Assembly (NCBI GenBank): GCA_009760855.2 | Contig: WPIO01000017.1 | Coordinates: 2,678,501 to 2,742,500, forward strand | DNA length: 64,000 nt | Source of the DNA: Cristatella mucedo | Taxonomy: Eukaryota; Bryozoa; Phylactolaemata; Cristatellidae | Direction of reading: 5' to 3' | Part shown: positions 1 through 11,978 of the stretch, in pieces | Numbering within the stretch: the stretch's first letter is position 1 | Layout: every line of letters starts with the position of its first letter | Made by a program: the position numbers and the translations under genes | Notes under the pieces: generated by a model | What the model saw: the letters and a program-made list of their open reading frames with translations, nothing else | The model's database searches: none | What the model was told of the DNA's origin: nothing

Positions 1-75
1 AATAGAGATTAAGTTCCCCTGGGGTGCTATATAAATGAATTATATTTATATAAATATAAATGAATTATATTTAAC
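1..75 (+). repeat. 3' tail of a LINE-B / tRNA-LINE SINE copy
   Basis: The window opens inside a repeat tail: aatagagattaagttcccc, a ggtgctatataaatgaatta block, then AT-rich repeats. It matches, in opposite orientation, the tail of the tRNA-headed SINE at 51.04-51.18 kb, including the TATATAAATGAAT end that differs from most LINE-B tails. It is therefore more likely the end of that composite SINE than of a LINE. The head lies outside the window, so this is inferred from the tail alone. Confidence 0.6.
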
Positions 76-1690
76 CGTGATTTTGCCGGGCTATTGCGAC
101 CCACGAGAAGCGGAAGCCGATTCGGCTGAGTGCGTCAGGCGGGGGGGGGGCGGTGGATCTGGGCGCGATCGAGGCGGTGGATCTGGGCGCACGAAGCGCT
201 GCGGCCCGACCGCTGATGGCGTTGGTGGACGTCGATGGTGTACCCCGCGTCTACTGCCATCGCTTCTCCTGCTTGCAGCAACGGAGTCACAGCGGAGCGA
301 GCTGAGCTAGCTAGTTTTAGGAATGTGGCGTCGCACTTCCGGTGGTGCGTAGCCGTTGCTATCAGCTGACTGGCGTTCGTTGATTTCGCTAAGCTCTATT
401 TGCAGCGCTCAGCGTTCACCAGTGGCTCGCGATCGTCGGCGGAGCCTTTCTTCTTCTTCGGGAGCGCATTTTAAAGAAAATCGTCGTCTCCGTTAATATA
501 GCCACTGGTGAAGTGCGCGAACAGTAACAAACCTGCTTGTTTTTGTCTCCGGTCTCTGCCCAACATTGCGCGCGAGTCTAAACAGAGCGTTTGTAGCTTA
601 GCTAGCGATCAATACAACAACGCCCCCCCCCAAAGGTCTGGGGACTTGGGGACGGCGACAGAGCACGCCGCCAGGGCACGCTTTTGAAAGCGAGCGTGTT
701 TATGCAACGATCGTTCACGAGCAATGTACTGAGCAAAGTGAATGTCATTAGCATTGTCGCTGAACTTCATTTGTAATTAAAAATACGCTCGAGAAAGGCA
801 CTTTGTTGTCTTAGCGCTCAGTTTCTTATTATGAAGTACCTGGCACGGTTTAGACAGCCATACGCGCATTGTGCTAGCCGACGGTACCGGGCATTAATGT
901 TGTAATTTCTTTGTGGACAATCGTTTACAAATGTATACACACTAATTCTCCATTATTGTGAGGATATTGGTTATAATATACGCTCAAACAATAGGGGCTA
1001 TCACTAATTCTCTCTGCTTCGAGTCACCTCTCACAATGCTCAATGCGGCCGCTGTTATTCTAGCGAGCCACTCATTCTTAGCAGCCTTTCGGCCGCCCGC
1101 CGCCGCCGAAAGAGACCGCGCGACGAGTGTGAGAAAATTCTTCCAAATCATACTGCCTGTATGGGTGACAAATTCCTGCCGCGCACCGGCGTGTGCATTT
1201 GCCTTGTTCCTTTGAGCGCCGTGATTTGCTCAATTGGAGCTCCTGAGCAAGGCGCGTTTCCTCGAGCGGACCTAAGCGGCGGCGGCGGCGCGTTCGCATG
1301 GCTACAGCGCTGCCGCCGCTGCCGCCGCCGCTGCCGCCGCTTAGGTCCTCTCACGTCTCCCAACCCCGCTAAGCCCGCCCCGCCCCCTCGCCCGCCCGTT
1401 GCTGAGTTGCTAGCTCCAGCTGTCTCGAAGCCGCCGCGCCGTCCGGCGTCGCTCGCACGACTCAATCGGAAGCCGAACCGATCCTGGCTCGGGCGCGCGC
1501 GCGCGCGCCACTCCGAACCTTAATTTAGTTGTTGTTACGATGCCATTTGCATCAACAACGAGCCAGCAGCGAGCGACATTGCTCTCGGCCTCGTGCGGTT
1601 TGTTGATCCTCAAGTAGGTTGCACAGCCCCGACAAGATTGGCGGTGTTGCTGCTGGGACTGTTTGCAAACAGGGCCGCGCGCGCGACTTG

Positions 1691-1698
1691 TATAAATA
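1691..1698 (+). promoter_or_regulatory. possible TATA box (TATAAATA)
   Basis: An isolated TATAAATA sits in strongly CpG-rich sequence (cgcgcgcgacttg before it, cggccagcgctcagcagc after it). This is the usual setting of a TATA promoter, and a start would be expected near 1720. No convincing coding sequence follows on the plus strand, and FoxC starts 6 kb downstream. It could be a chance match or the promoter of a distant first exon or non-coding RNA. Confidence 0.22.
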
Positions 1699-3142
1699 CG
1701 GCCAGCGCTCAGCAGCAGCAGCAGCGACGGCGGCGGCGACGGCGGAGCGCGCAGCAGCAGCAGCAGAGCGCGCTGCGCCTGGCGCGCTCTGCTGCTGCGA
1801 CGCGGCGCAGCAGCGCCTCTCAGCTCCTCGGAGCCGCAGTCGCTCTCGCCGCTCTACTTGCTTGCTCCATCGGTGTCCTGCTCGCCGTCGGTCCGACGTC
1901 GCTCTGCGTTCGCGACGGCCGCGGCCGCGGTGTGTCGCACGGTGGCGAGCGCCTTTGCGGAATATTGCGGCCGCTCGACCGGCGGCGGCCGTGGGGCCGG
2001 CGGCGGCGTCGTCGGCCGTGGGGCGGCCTACGCGCGGTACGCGTACGCGCGCAAACAGGCCGCTCGCCCGTTGGTGCGCCGAGGCTTGAATTATTGCACG
2101 GTGGCAGAGCATTCCGACGCTGCCGCCGTCGTTTGACTGCCATTCTCATCAGCGTCCCGAGTCACGGGGCCGGACCGATCTAGCAGACAACCCCGCGGTA
2201 TCGGGTACGAGTGACTCTAATGACCATAAACGGCCGCAAGCTCGCAGCAGTTAGCCACACGCTGCGGCGCGAGCTATCAAATTCAGTTCGTCCGGTACAA
2301 GAAAGACATTAATTTATTCCCAAGCCCTACCCGGCGGAGCTGCGTGCGGTGCGCGGCTTGGAACTCGGGGCACTCCTCCTTCCGCCCGCTCGGCGGCGTC
2401 AGCGGCGCGTCTAGCGGCAGTGGCGGCGAAGGCGGCGGCTGCTGCTGCGGCAGCGACCCCGGGCGAGAACGGGCTCGGCTGTCGAGTGCGGCGCCGCGGC
2501 GGCGGCGGCGGCAGCAGCGCTCGCCGAGGCGCCGGTGCCGCTGCGGTGCCCACGACGCGGGCGCCTCTAATGAAGAGCGCCACTTCCTCGCATCCGCCGC
2601 ACTCCTCCTGACCGCGGCGACCGCGCTGCGGACGCTGCGGCCGCGCGCGAATTACTCGCGGCGGCGGGGCTGGCGCGACGTTGACGACCAGCGCCGGACA
2701 GCAGCTGCCCACCCCACCCGCCCCAGGCGGAGAAGGCGGCGGTCGCAGCTCCGCTGCGACCGCGTCCGTCAGCCGACGCGAGAGTGCGAGAGAGCGAGCT
2801 CGCGCGCGCGCCCGTCTGCGCCCACCGCGTCGGCCGGAAGCGGAAGTCGTTGGAGCGGCGTGGCCCTCTGCCCTTCCTAAGCTGCCGTCGGCGGCGAAAG
2901 ACGAGTCCTTCAGCGCGGCCCGCGGTTCGCGACGCACGAGAGAGCGCTTTTTAACCGGCGGCGGAGCATCGGTTTCCTAATTTCGCCTGACCAGCGGGTC
3001 GCAGCCATTCGAATTGTGGGCGGTCGGGAAAAGTAACCCGAGAGCTGGCAGAGACGATGGAACGGGCCAGGTGCTACAGCCGGTGGCCACCGCCGGCCGC
3101 TCGGCTCGGTTTTAGTCGTCAGCCCTCACCGCCTCCCACCCA

Positions 3143-3179
<37 letters not shown>

Positions 3180-3262
3180 TCCCACCCTACCGCCGCTGCC
3201 GGCGCCGGCGCCGCCTCAGCCGCCGCACAGCTCGCTGCGGGCAGGCCCGAGAGACGGTGTCA

Positions 3263-3288
3263 GACGAGCGCCGCTGGCGGCGCTCGTC
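3263..3288. repeat. perfect 12-bp-arm hairpin
   Basis: Arms gacgagcgccgc and gcggcgctcgtc are exact reverse complements separated by tg. The hairpin is seen directly in the sequence. Its function is unknown; short perfect inverted repeats are somewhat favoured in such GC-rich DNA. Confidence 0.7.
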
Positions 3289-3844
3289 GCGCGAGCTGCA
3301 GAGGGCGCCCCAGAATGCGGCGAGCTCAGCGTTGGGGATGGGCGACGAGTCGGCGCACGGATCCGACGACCGGCGCTGCGCGGCGGCGTCCGCCGCCGCC
3401 GCCGCCGTGCAGCGCCGGTCCGGCGTGCGTGCGTGCGATCGACTTCACTCTCGCGCTCGCTCGCCGACGGTAGCCTCTTCGAAAAAGTTTTGCGGGGAAT
3501 AGCTTCGCCGAGGATCGCGGTCCAATTAGCGGCCCATTCGACTGCGCTACCAGCCCATTAGAGCTATGAAAGAGCGATTCGCGCGATCGCGCCGCGGCGG
3601 CGGCGTTATTAATCGTCCCGAGATAAATCTCCACAACTTTGCCGGCGGAGCGCTGCCCACGCCGCGCAGCAGCAGCAGCAGCGCTCGATACTCGGATACT
3701 CGCTCGCGAGAGGGCGAATAGGGAGAGACAACAAAGTACGCAGCGCCCGCCCCGCACGCAGCGTCCGCCGCCTACAGTCCTGCCGCGCCCTGCGGCTTTG
3801 AATCGCCCTGCGCGGCCCCATTCGCGCAGCCAACGCTTAATGCT

Positions 3845-4180
3845 GCTTATCCAAGTATGCAATTCCACAAAGCCGCTAGGAATAAGTGGGCGTTCCGCAG
3901 GAGAGCGTTTTCTCTGGCGCGCTCCAAGTCTGAGCGCCTTTCAGTACGCGTTCGATAGCCAACAGACTTCATCTCAAGCAACAAAGAGAAAGTGAGAAGC
4001 ATAGCTGAGTCACCAGGGCAGTTGAGGTAGTGAGTAGCGTGGAAGTAGCACCTCAGGGCGGCTGGAAAAGACGTGCCGCGGTCGGCAGCAGGAGAGAAGA
4101 GGTCGCTGCTTAGGAATTGCGGAAGTGAGTTCCACTGTCGAGGACCTGCAGGATAGAAACCTACTGTCGCCAACGGTCGT
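3845..4180 (-). mobile_element. LINE family A, 3' ORF2 end (5'-truncated relic)
   Basis: Read on the minus strand, this encodes the C-terminal end of a non-LTR retrotransposon polyprotein: GPRQWNSLPQFL, then CYFHATHYLNC and DSAMLLTFSLL. The same strings end the longer family A copy at 49.4-50.8 kb (GPKQWNSLPQFS, CYFHATHYLNC, DSAMLPTFSLL). The W-N-S-L-P motif is typical of the end of L2/CR1-type ORF2. The fragment stays open over about 100 codons but lacks the reverse transcriptase core, so it is a dead 5'-truncated insertion. Confidence 0.8.
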
Positions 4181-4222
4181 TAAGTGCAGGAATGAAGCGG
4201 CATTATTGTATATTGCGTATGC

Positions 4223-4736
<514 letters not shown>

Positions 4737-5049
4737 GTGTAGCAGCAGCAGTCCAGCTACGTACGAAGGAGCCACGGCGGCGGCGGCGGCGCGCCTTGTG
4801 GGTCCGAGCGAGAGCTCGAGCAGCCGGGCATCTCGCGAGCGCCCGAGGGCCGCCGCCGGGCGCCACGTCTAAGCGTCGAGTTAGACGTAGTACACCACGT
4901 GGTACACCACGCAAGCATCCTGATTAGTCGGCTCACTTTCTTACCCTTACGGCTAGAGCGGAGTGAAGAGGACTCGTTGCGCCGCAAATGAATATTTGCC
5001 TGAGCCACGTAGGTGCCAACCACTTGCGCCCACGCAGCAGCGGGAAGCT

Positions 5050-5092
5050 TGTCCTTTACGACCTTCGGGTCGTGCGCTCGAGTCCTGCGCTT
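5050..5092 (+). repeat. possible tRNA-derived SINE fragment
   Basis: The segment cctttacgaccttcgggtcg, followed by tgcgctcgagtcctgcgc, resembles the middle of the tRNA-SINE of this window (tttacacgacctcgg..., B box, cctgcggtgggcg). The B-box position reads gcgctcgagtcc in place of GGTTCGAATCC. It is short and diverged, so it may be chance. Confidence 0.25.
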
Positions 5093-5261
5093 GCTCCCGA
5101 CGATCGGAGAGTTAACGATAGCCGTTCAGGCTCTGCTGCCGCTGCATGAATGAGACGTTCGAATGAGCTAACCTTTAAATGCTGAATGTTTCTACAGTGA
5201 ACAGATATCGTTTCGCCTCAGGCAGTCGTGAACGTAGTCTTGAGAAGCTCGGGCGAGTCTC

Positions 5262-5320
5262 GGTGATACCGGAAACCACTCCTATGCCGGAAACCACTCC
5301 TATGCCGGAAACCCCTTCTT
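5262..5320 (+). repeat. 18-bp tandem repeat, about 3 copies
   Basis: The unit ccggaaaccactcctatg is repeated, with the last copy diverging to ccggaaaccccttctta. In one plus-strand frame it reads as an ETTPMP repeat, but the surrounding frame shows no other protein-like feature, so it is treated as a minisatellite. Confidence 0.8.
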
Positions 5321-5794
5321 ACGGTTTCCCATCTGCAGCAAGAACACAAGTCCGGAGGCGCGACGTTTTGAATTCAATCCAGAAGTCGACTAGCGCTCGC
5401 TGCTTTCGTATGAAGGGGCCAGCACCACTCGCTAGGAGCTGTCGCCTTCATTTCGGTGCAGCTGCGCATCTGCGTAATTGTGCACGCTCTTCCGATGTTG
5501 GGCACGTGACTCTCTGGCGCTCGCCGCTAGTGTCGAGCAGACGACGCTTCAAGCACTGCATTGCAACAAGACGAGATGGCTCACGCGCGCACCGGAACTC
5601 ACTTCCCTCGTCCTAAAATTATTCTCGCGGAGAGATATCGCCCCAAACGCGGTGGGTCACTGCTACGTTTACTACTACACCACTGCCCTGCAACCAGTAG
5701 TCGAGCGCAGCCATCATGCCTTTTTGCCGCCATGAACGATGACAACGCCCCTGCCGCCGCTCCTTTGCGTTAGTCCGTACCGGCAACAGACGTT

Positions 5795-5796
<2 letters not shown>

Positions 5797-5835
<39 letters not shown>
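5797..5835. repeat. (GA)n microsatellite
   Basis: Pure GA dinucleotide run of about 39 bases, upstream of FoxC. Confidence 0.95.
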
Positions 5836-5838
<3 letters not shown>

Positions 5839-5905
5839 CTCGCGCAGATTCCATGTGCTGAATGCAGTCTCTCTCGCTCTCTTTAGTTAGCTATACAATT
5901 ATATT

Positions 5906-5981
5906 CGTCTCTCTCTCTCTCTCTGTATCACTTCCTCCTCCTCGTCCTCCTCGTCGTCCTCCCCCTCCTCCCCTCTCTTTA

Positions 5982-6044
<63 letters not shown>

Positions 6045-6068
6045 ATCTCTCTCTCTCTCCCTCTCTTC
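5906..6068. repeat. (CT)n with CTC/CGT-rich interruption
   Basis: A CT-rich polypyrimidine tract interrupted by cctcctcgtcctcctcgtcg, then a clean (CT)n run and a degenerate end. A second short (CT)n lies at 6201-6233. Confidence 0.95.
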
Positions 6069-6200
6069 CCTCGAAACGCCTAGAAGTAAACACGGATCTC
6101 TAGCCGGTCGCTTTCAAAGACACCGCGCTCCGCCGCCGCCGCCGCAACCACCGGCGGCGTCTTGAGCGGTGGCGCACGGCAGCGGTCAAAGTCGACGTAG

Positions 6201-6233
6201 CCTCTCTCTCTCTCTCCCTCTCTCTCTCTCTCC
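6201..6233. repeat. (CT)n microsatellite
   Basis: CT run with two cc interruptions, 1.5 kb upstream of the FoxC start. Confidence 0.9.
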
Positions 6234-7507
6234 CGCGGCGCAATAGCAAAGCGACGCATGGCGTGGATGAGTTTGCCGCTGGACAGAGTGCAGGCTGCGA
6301 GAAGCCGATCCGTCCGCCGCTGCCGGGCTGCGCCGCCCCGCGCCGAGTGCTATTGGCGCGCCACGCTGCGCCGCCTCGACCGAGCGCCAGACGCAGGCTC
6401 CGGCCGCGCGAAGCAGAGCGCTTTTACCCTGACCCCATTAGTCTCGCAGCGGCGGCGCCGTCCGCGGGCAGAGAAAACCTGAAAGGAGAGCGCGCGCGCG
6501 CGCAGAGCGGCGCGCCGCCGCCGCCGCGGGTGCGAGAGTAACAGTCATCGGCGGGCGCTCCTGCACAAAAGCCGACAAAGACGAAGAGCGCTGGTAGCGA
6601 TGTAGGCATTGAATTTAAGGAGCGCCGCGACGAGCAAATAGCGGGCCGGCGGCGAGCAAGCAAATGACGAGTCCATCTTCTTCTAATGGACGACTTCATA
6701 AAGGCACGGCAGAGCTCAAAGAGGATGCGACAATATGCCCAAGAAGCAAATACGCTAAAACGGCTAGACTACTGCTGCTAAACGACTGTTTAATTTTGCC
6801 ATCACTTTGAAAAACCGCTCTACTTAGTGCCGCATTGTTCTGCCGCCGCGCTGCTCCGGCCGTCGGTCTCGTCCGTCGCTGCGCTGCGACCTACCTGCGA
6901 AAAGAAGAGAGAGTCGAGGGCTCGCTCGCTGCTGCCTGCGCGCGCTTTGCTCGATCGAATGCTTTTCGAGGCGTGCGTGAGCGGACAGCGAGCCCCGGCT
7001 TGAGTTCAGGGTCGCTCCAGTGCACGAGCGTCGTACGCGCGCGCGCGCGTCCGAAACTCAAAGCGCCGCCGAGCCGAAGCGCTTTTTTCGGCGAGCGGCG
7101 CGCCGTCTTTTTTCGCGAAACGACGCGAGATGTTTACCGAGAGAGCTCGGAGGAGTTTCCGGCGACAGCTCAGCTAGCACCCCTCTTTAAGAGGGGAAGT
7201 TAGAAAGACGCTGACACAGCAGGAGCAGTCTGTCGAGCAGCTTGTATCGTATACGGCCGCCCCGCTATTTGCGTCCCAGAGAAGCCTGCTCCGGAAAAAT
7301 CGAAAGGTGGCCGACGGCGTTCCAGCGCGAAAGCCCAAGTGGCGACCACGCTGGGGGGAGGGGCGGCGCGGCGAACGCGCCGAAAGGTAACGTTTGTGTC
7401 CGGCGTCTTCGTCAATACATCGCGCGAATGCGCGCGCGCCGCCGCCCGGCGCCACGCGCTCTCAAATCATAGTACTCCTGCATCCGCTGCGAGGCTGCAG
7501 AAATTCT

Positions 7508-7590
7508 ATTGGCATCGCTCTCTACGCTCGCAGTCTGCAGCGAAGCTACGGATCGCTGCGATTGGTCGCCGCGCGGGCAGAGGGCGTGGC
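7508..7590 (+). promoter_or_regulatory. possible FoxC proximal promoter elements
   Basis: Two inverted CCAAT boxes (ATTGG at 7508-7512 and 7561-7565) are followed by a GC-box-like GGGCGTGGC at 7582-7590. They lie 130-210 bases before the FoxC start codon in CpG-rich DNA and no TATA box is present, as in many developmental-gene promoters. The motifs are seen directly; their use is inferred, and in DNA this GC-rich they may be chance. Confidence 0.3.
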
Positions 7591-7719
7591 GTGTGGCGAC
7601 GCTCGTCAGTCAAAAGCGACCATGCGTCGCCCAGCCTCCTTATTACGCTGCTCTCTCTCGGCGCGGCGCTCCGAGCGCGATCGTATGTCCGCGTTGCGCG
7701 ACAAAGTATGTGTACTATA

Positions 7720-8928
7720 ATGCAAGCCGGCGGCCTACCGACGCGATACTCGACCCACGTGCCGGCCAACGTGTCCATGATGCCCGGCCTGCCGGCAACG
7801 GCTCAGGACTACATGAACTACTACCGCCCGGCGGGCTACAACATCGGTATGTACTCCCATCCGCACGACCAGTACGCGTCCATGCCGCGTCCGTCGCCCT
7901 ACTCGCCGTACGGCGGCGGTGGCGGCGGCGGCGGGACGGTCAAAGACATGGTGAAGCCGCCCTACTCGTACATCGCTCTCATCGCCATGGCGATACAGAG
8001 CGCGCCCGACAAGAGGATCACGCTGAACGGCATCTACCAGTTCATCATGGACCGGTTCCCGTACTACCGCGAGAACAAGCAGGGCTGGCAGAACAGCATC
8101 CGGCACAACCTGAGCCTCAACGAGTGCTTCGTCAAGGTCGCGCGCGACGACAAGAAGCCGGGGAAGGGCAGCTACTGGACGCTCGACCCCGACTCGTACA
8201 ACATGTTCGACAACGGCAGCTACCTGCGGCGCCGGCGCCGCTTCAAGAAGAAAGACGCCGCGAAAGATAAGGACACGACCGGCGGCGGCCAACGCAAGGG
8301 TGACGGCGGCGGCGGCGGCAAGGACGGCCGTCGGACGCCGCTCGAGCCAAAGCTCGAGTCACCCAAGCCCAAGGAGGAGCCGATGGACGGCGGCGGCATC
8401 GGCGTCAGCGTAAGCGGCGGCGGTGGCACGACGCTGCCCATACCGCCTGATCCGGCGCACGAGCCTATGTGCGGCGGCGGCGGCATGCCCGCCATTGGCG
8501 GCGGATTCAGCGTGGACACACTGATGACCGGCGGCCTGCCCGTGCTGTCCCCGTACGCGCGACCCGACCTGTACCGCTCCAGCTGCACGCAGGCCGCCGG
8601 CGGCGGAGTGGTCGGCGTCGGCGGACAGTACTGCTCCGTACCCGCGGCGGCGCCCACCATTTTCACGGGCCAGGTGGCGCTGCCGACGCACGAAGACGTC
8701 GGCCAGCAGTACCGCAACTCGTGGTACGCGCCGGCCGACCTCGGTCAGAGCATGGATATACACGTCAACGCCTACCACCAGAGGTACGAGCCGCCGCCGC
8801 CGCGGCAGGTGCCGGTGCAGAGCGCCTCGCCGACCTGCCATTTGGGCGGCGGAGGCGGCAGCGGTAGTTTCCGGGATGCCTACCGGATGGCTGGCCAGTA
8901 TCCGGCGGCTTACGACTGCAAGTACTGA
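7720..8928 (+). CDS. FoxC: forkhead box transcription factor, FoxC class (crocodile orthologue)
   Basis: A complete single-exon gene of 402 residues for a nuclear DNA-binding transcription factor. FoxC genes act in mesoderm and head development in animals. The forkhead domain spans about residues 77-178: [16 protein letters not shown], then the recognition helix [15 protein letters not shown] (Asn125 and His129 at the base-contact positions), wing [11 protein letters not shown], and a basic tail [11 protein letters not shown]. FoxC-specific features outside the domain are the MQA...RYS start, MYSHPHDQY before the domain, an eh1-like GFSVDTLMT (262-270, chordate FoxC has FSVENIM), SWYAPADLG (334-342), and the end YDCKY (chordate YDCTKY). 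Chosen start: ATG 7720 (A at -3), because FoxC proteins begin MQA. ATG 7708 is in frame four codons earlier. The frame stays open upstream to 7339 without an ATG there. Long Gly runs (65-72, 196-200, 233-236, 252-255, 376-380) are unusual. Intronless, as FoxC often is. Confidence 0.96.
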   Translation: MQAGGLPTRYSTHVPANVSMMPGLPATAQDYMNYYRPAGYNIGMYSHPHDQYASMPRPSPYSPYGGGGGGGGTVKDMVKPPYSYIALIAMAIQSAPDKRITLNGIYQFIMDRFPYYRENKQGWQNSIRHNLSLNECFVKVARDDKKPGKGSYWTLDPDSYNMFDNGSYLRRRRRFKKKDAAKDKDTTGGGQRKGDGGGGGKDGRRTPLEPKLESPKPKEEPMDGGGIGVSVSGGGGTTLPIPPDPAHEPMCGGGGMPAIGGGFSVDTLMTGGLPVLSPYARPDLYRSSCTQAAGGGVVGVGGQYCSVPAAAPTIFTGQVALPTHEDVGQQYRNSWYAPADLGQSMDIHVNAYHQRYEPPPPRQVPVQSASPTCHLGGGGGSGSFRDAYRMAGQYPAAYDCKY

Positions 8929-9525
8929 CCCGCCGCGCCGCCGGCGTAACGTTCTCCGAGGGGGCTTCCTCCTCGCAGCGGGACCATCGCGGTGCCAAGG
9001 CTGTGGATCCAGAGTAAGCCGGCCGCCGTTAATTTATTATCGCCTGTGGCCACCTCTCTCTCTCGCGCGCGCGCTCGTGGCAGGACGTGCCTGTCCCGAG
9101 AAAAGGCGCTTGCGAGATGGACATGTGATAATACTCGGACGTCTTTCCCCGTAAGAACGGGTAATTCTCGGCAGCAGCCTGTCGCGCAGCCCGAATACAA
9201 GCAGGACCAGAAAAGGCCAAAATCTACTTTTCTTTTGGCAATCCTTTGTTATACGGTATTTGTTTGTTATTTTTATGCGACGGTTGTTTTTATTGAGACA
9301 CCTGCAACAATCCGAAGACAGACGCAGCATCCAGGCATCCTCCCGCGCAACAGATAGCGTAGGAGAAAATGACAGAATGGACTCGCTGTCTTTTCTGCTG
9401 CTCGCTAAACTCATCTCGCCTAAAGGCTAGCAGAGGCTGAAGCAGGGCGCACTGTTCTCTGCCGCATTCTGGAACGAGCGCGCGGCCAATGCACGAGTGC
9501 CTTCCTTTTAGATACATTTATTAAA
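8929..9525 (+). other. probable FoxC 3' untranslated region, ending near ATTAAA
   Basis: After the TGA at 8926-8928 no coding frame continues. Composition falls from CpG-rich to AT-richer by about 9230. The first usable polyadenylation hexamer seen is ATTAAA at 9520-9525; no AATAAA occurs before it. The boundary is an inference from that hexamer. Confidence 0.4.
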
Positions 9526-10080
9526 AAATATGTCTCTTGTGATGCTGAAGATTTCGTGTCACTTGCTAGCTATGTGCTACGAGTTCCGCACGCTACGGCC
9601 TGCGTGCGTGCGTTCGCTCGCTTGTGTGTCCGCGTTTTCGCACGCACGCGAGTGAGTGAATGCGTGCGTGCGAGGCCCATTTTGAGCCTCGCGAAGGCGC
9701 GAGCGAGTGCGCTCTCGCTGGGGCTAGAGCGGGCCGGCAGCAGAGCGAGCGAAGCTACGCTTCGGCTGCCCGCCTCCTCCACCGCCACACCCCCCCTCTC
9801 CGCTCCCCCCCCCCCCCCCCGCAGTCGTCCGCCGCTGCATCCGAAGAATGCCAGGGCTCAGCGCGACGTGAGCACCGGATTGCTCAGCGAGCTCGATTCC
9901 GTTCGATTGCTAGTGAGATGGCCAGCCGTCCGCGGCGCCGACCGCCGACGTGCCTGAGCCAGCGCTTACCGCAAATGAAGCCGGTCAGACTGGCCAGCTC
10001 TGCCGAGCTGAGAGGGAGGCTAGAGGTCAGGAACGTCCGTGCCCCAGGCCGATCCCGAGCTACGCCCCTGTCTCTTACTC

Positions 10081-10283
<203 letters not shown>

Positions 10284-11423
10284 GCCGCCGGCACCGCAGA
10301 GGAGACCCGTATGTGGTACGGCCTCGCAACGTTGCTGGCAGCGACCGTCCGTTGCGTTGTGACGCGCTTAAGGGACCCTACCCTTCCGGGGAGCGGGCGC
10401 CACGGCTGGGGGGGGGGCGGTGTGGTGAGCCGTACGGGATTGCGTGTCGGATCGACGGGGAGGAAACTCATCAACTGCGAGCATCGATGAGAGAGAGAGA
10501 CGCTCCAAGATTGAGACGGAAACAAACTGGCAGACGAGATGAATCCAGACTCCAAGGGTTGAAGCTAACGGCGGCTAGACGAGCGCGGACGGCGAACGAG
10601 TGAGCTCGGACGGAGTTCGCGCGCGAGCACGTGCGCTCGCACGTTCGCGCGCGTTCGCGATGCACACGTGCTCGCCTCTGCAGCAGCGTACTTCTCTGCG
10701 GTCGCGCACGAATGCGCACGGAAGCCCTCGAGGAGAGGACCGCGCTCTCCCGAGTCAATGTTGTGGCTAACGCAAGAGCCGGGCGAAATTCTGAGCCGGT
10801 GCGGATCGTCGCAACCACCGCTGCGTTTCCGTTTGAGGGAAGGCCGGCCCGCAGCTCGTTTGAATGACGGTCGTTTCCCTTTCTCGTGTTCATCAGTGTC
10901 ATAAAATGCCAATTTGGCTCTTGATTGACAGGGTCAACAGAGCAAACCGCAAGAAATACGCTCATACATGTATACCATATGCGCGCTCGCTTCTTGCGGT
11001 AGGAGACGCGGCCGCCGACGAACGCGAAACCCCGTCCGCCGCCGCCGCCGCGAGACTGATTCACCGGCCGCCGTACTAGAACGGTGAGGAGGCGCGGCGA
11101 TTGAGCCGTGGCCGGGGCGGTCACTCTGCACAAACCGCAGCATCCGCTAGTGTCTCGGTGCTGCCGCTGCCCTACCATCAGAAAGGACGGCGGGTCGCGC
11201 GCGCGGCAGCGGTTCTTAGCCGAGGGCGCGGGTCGCGGCCAACGCATCGACTTCCGCTGTTGCGCGATCCGCCGCGCGGTGCGCACTCTGCGTGTCAACT
11301 GCGCACAGGGTGGCAGCGCGAAGAAGCGACTCCTTCCCGCCAGCCGCCGCCCATCGTGCGTCCTCGCTCCGACCTCGCGGCCAGCCCGCCGAGTTAGTCG
11401 CCGATTGCTGCGGTCCTGGTCGA

Positions 11424-11424
11424 C

Positions 11425-11518
<94 letters not shown>

Positions 11519-11614
11519 GGAGAGACACAGAGAGACAGAGAGAGACAGAGAGAGACAGAGAGATAGAGAGACAGAGAGAGACAGAGAGAGAGACAGAGAG
11601 AGAGGAAGAGAGAG
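11424..11614. repeat. (GA)n with GACA block
   Basis: Pure GA run, then (GACA)n at about 11491-11518, then GA with CA interruptions. It is a mirror-type polypurine tract. Confidence 0.95.
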
Positions 11615-11947
11615 CTCCGGCGCCGCCGGCGCGAGGTTCTTCCATTCAGTGCCGCAGGCGCCGCCTCCTCCGGCGGCAGCGGCGACGCACCGATGTCCGA
11701 CGCGAGGCAGCAGCAGCAACGCGGGCGTTAGCTCGAGCCCCGCATCGAGAAGAAGTTCAGGCGAATTCAACAAGTCACTGCACATTCACTGCCGGTATTT
11801 TTGTAGCAATTATAGGTGTTCGTTGTGTAAATAACTTAAGTGTTGAACAAACACAGTTGATGAATTCAGCCACCCGCGAAACGGCACCAAAATAAGTAGT
11901 TGCGAAGAAAAGCGAAATTGGCTAATGTCGCGCAAATAGAAAGGAGC

Positions 11948-11978
11948 GACGGCGCGCGCGAGCCGCGCGCGCGCCGTC
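11948..11978. repeat. perfect 13-bp-arm hairpin
   Basis: Arms gacggcgcgcgcg and cgcgcgcgccgtc with a 5-base loop agccg. Part of the arm is CG alternation, so Z-DNA-like structure and chance are both possible. Confidence 0.7.

Larger units (their letters stand above)
76..3844. other. GC-rich, CpG-dense stretch with no recognisable gene
   Basis: Apart from an ordinary-composition stretch at about 300-1040, this is CpG-rich DNA with (CGG/CCG)n runs, for example (CCG)n at 3147-3180 and mixed CAG/CGG triplets at 1712-1810. Open frames on both strands are long only because GC-rich DNA has few stops; their translations are Arg/Ala/Gly/Ser-rich and no domain is visible. The stretch probably belongs to the CpG-rich surround of FoxC. 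A TATA-like site at 1691 and a hairpin at 3263 are listed separately. Confidence 0.5.
4737..7500. other. FoxC upstream region, CpG-rich, no recognisable gene
   Basis: This 2.7-kb stretch holds a possible SINE scrap near 5040, an 18-bp tandem repeat (5262-5320), three GA/CT tracts and otherwise CpG-rich DNA. No open frame shows a known domain. It directly precedes FoxC and probably holds 5' regulatory DNA and untranslated sequence, though no conserved element can be proven from one genome. Confidence 0.4.

Noticed and set aside
5861-6083. Ser/Leu/Pro-rich secreted peptide
   Set aside because: Translation of a CT-rich tract with no non-repeat sequence.
7509-8270. 253-codon frame overlapping FoxC in another phase
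   Set aside because: It is the shadow of the GC-rich FoxC coding sequence; Arg/His/Ala-rich with no domain.
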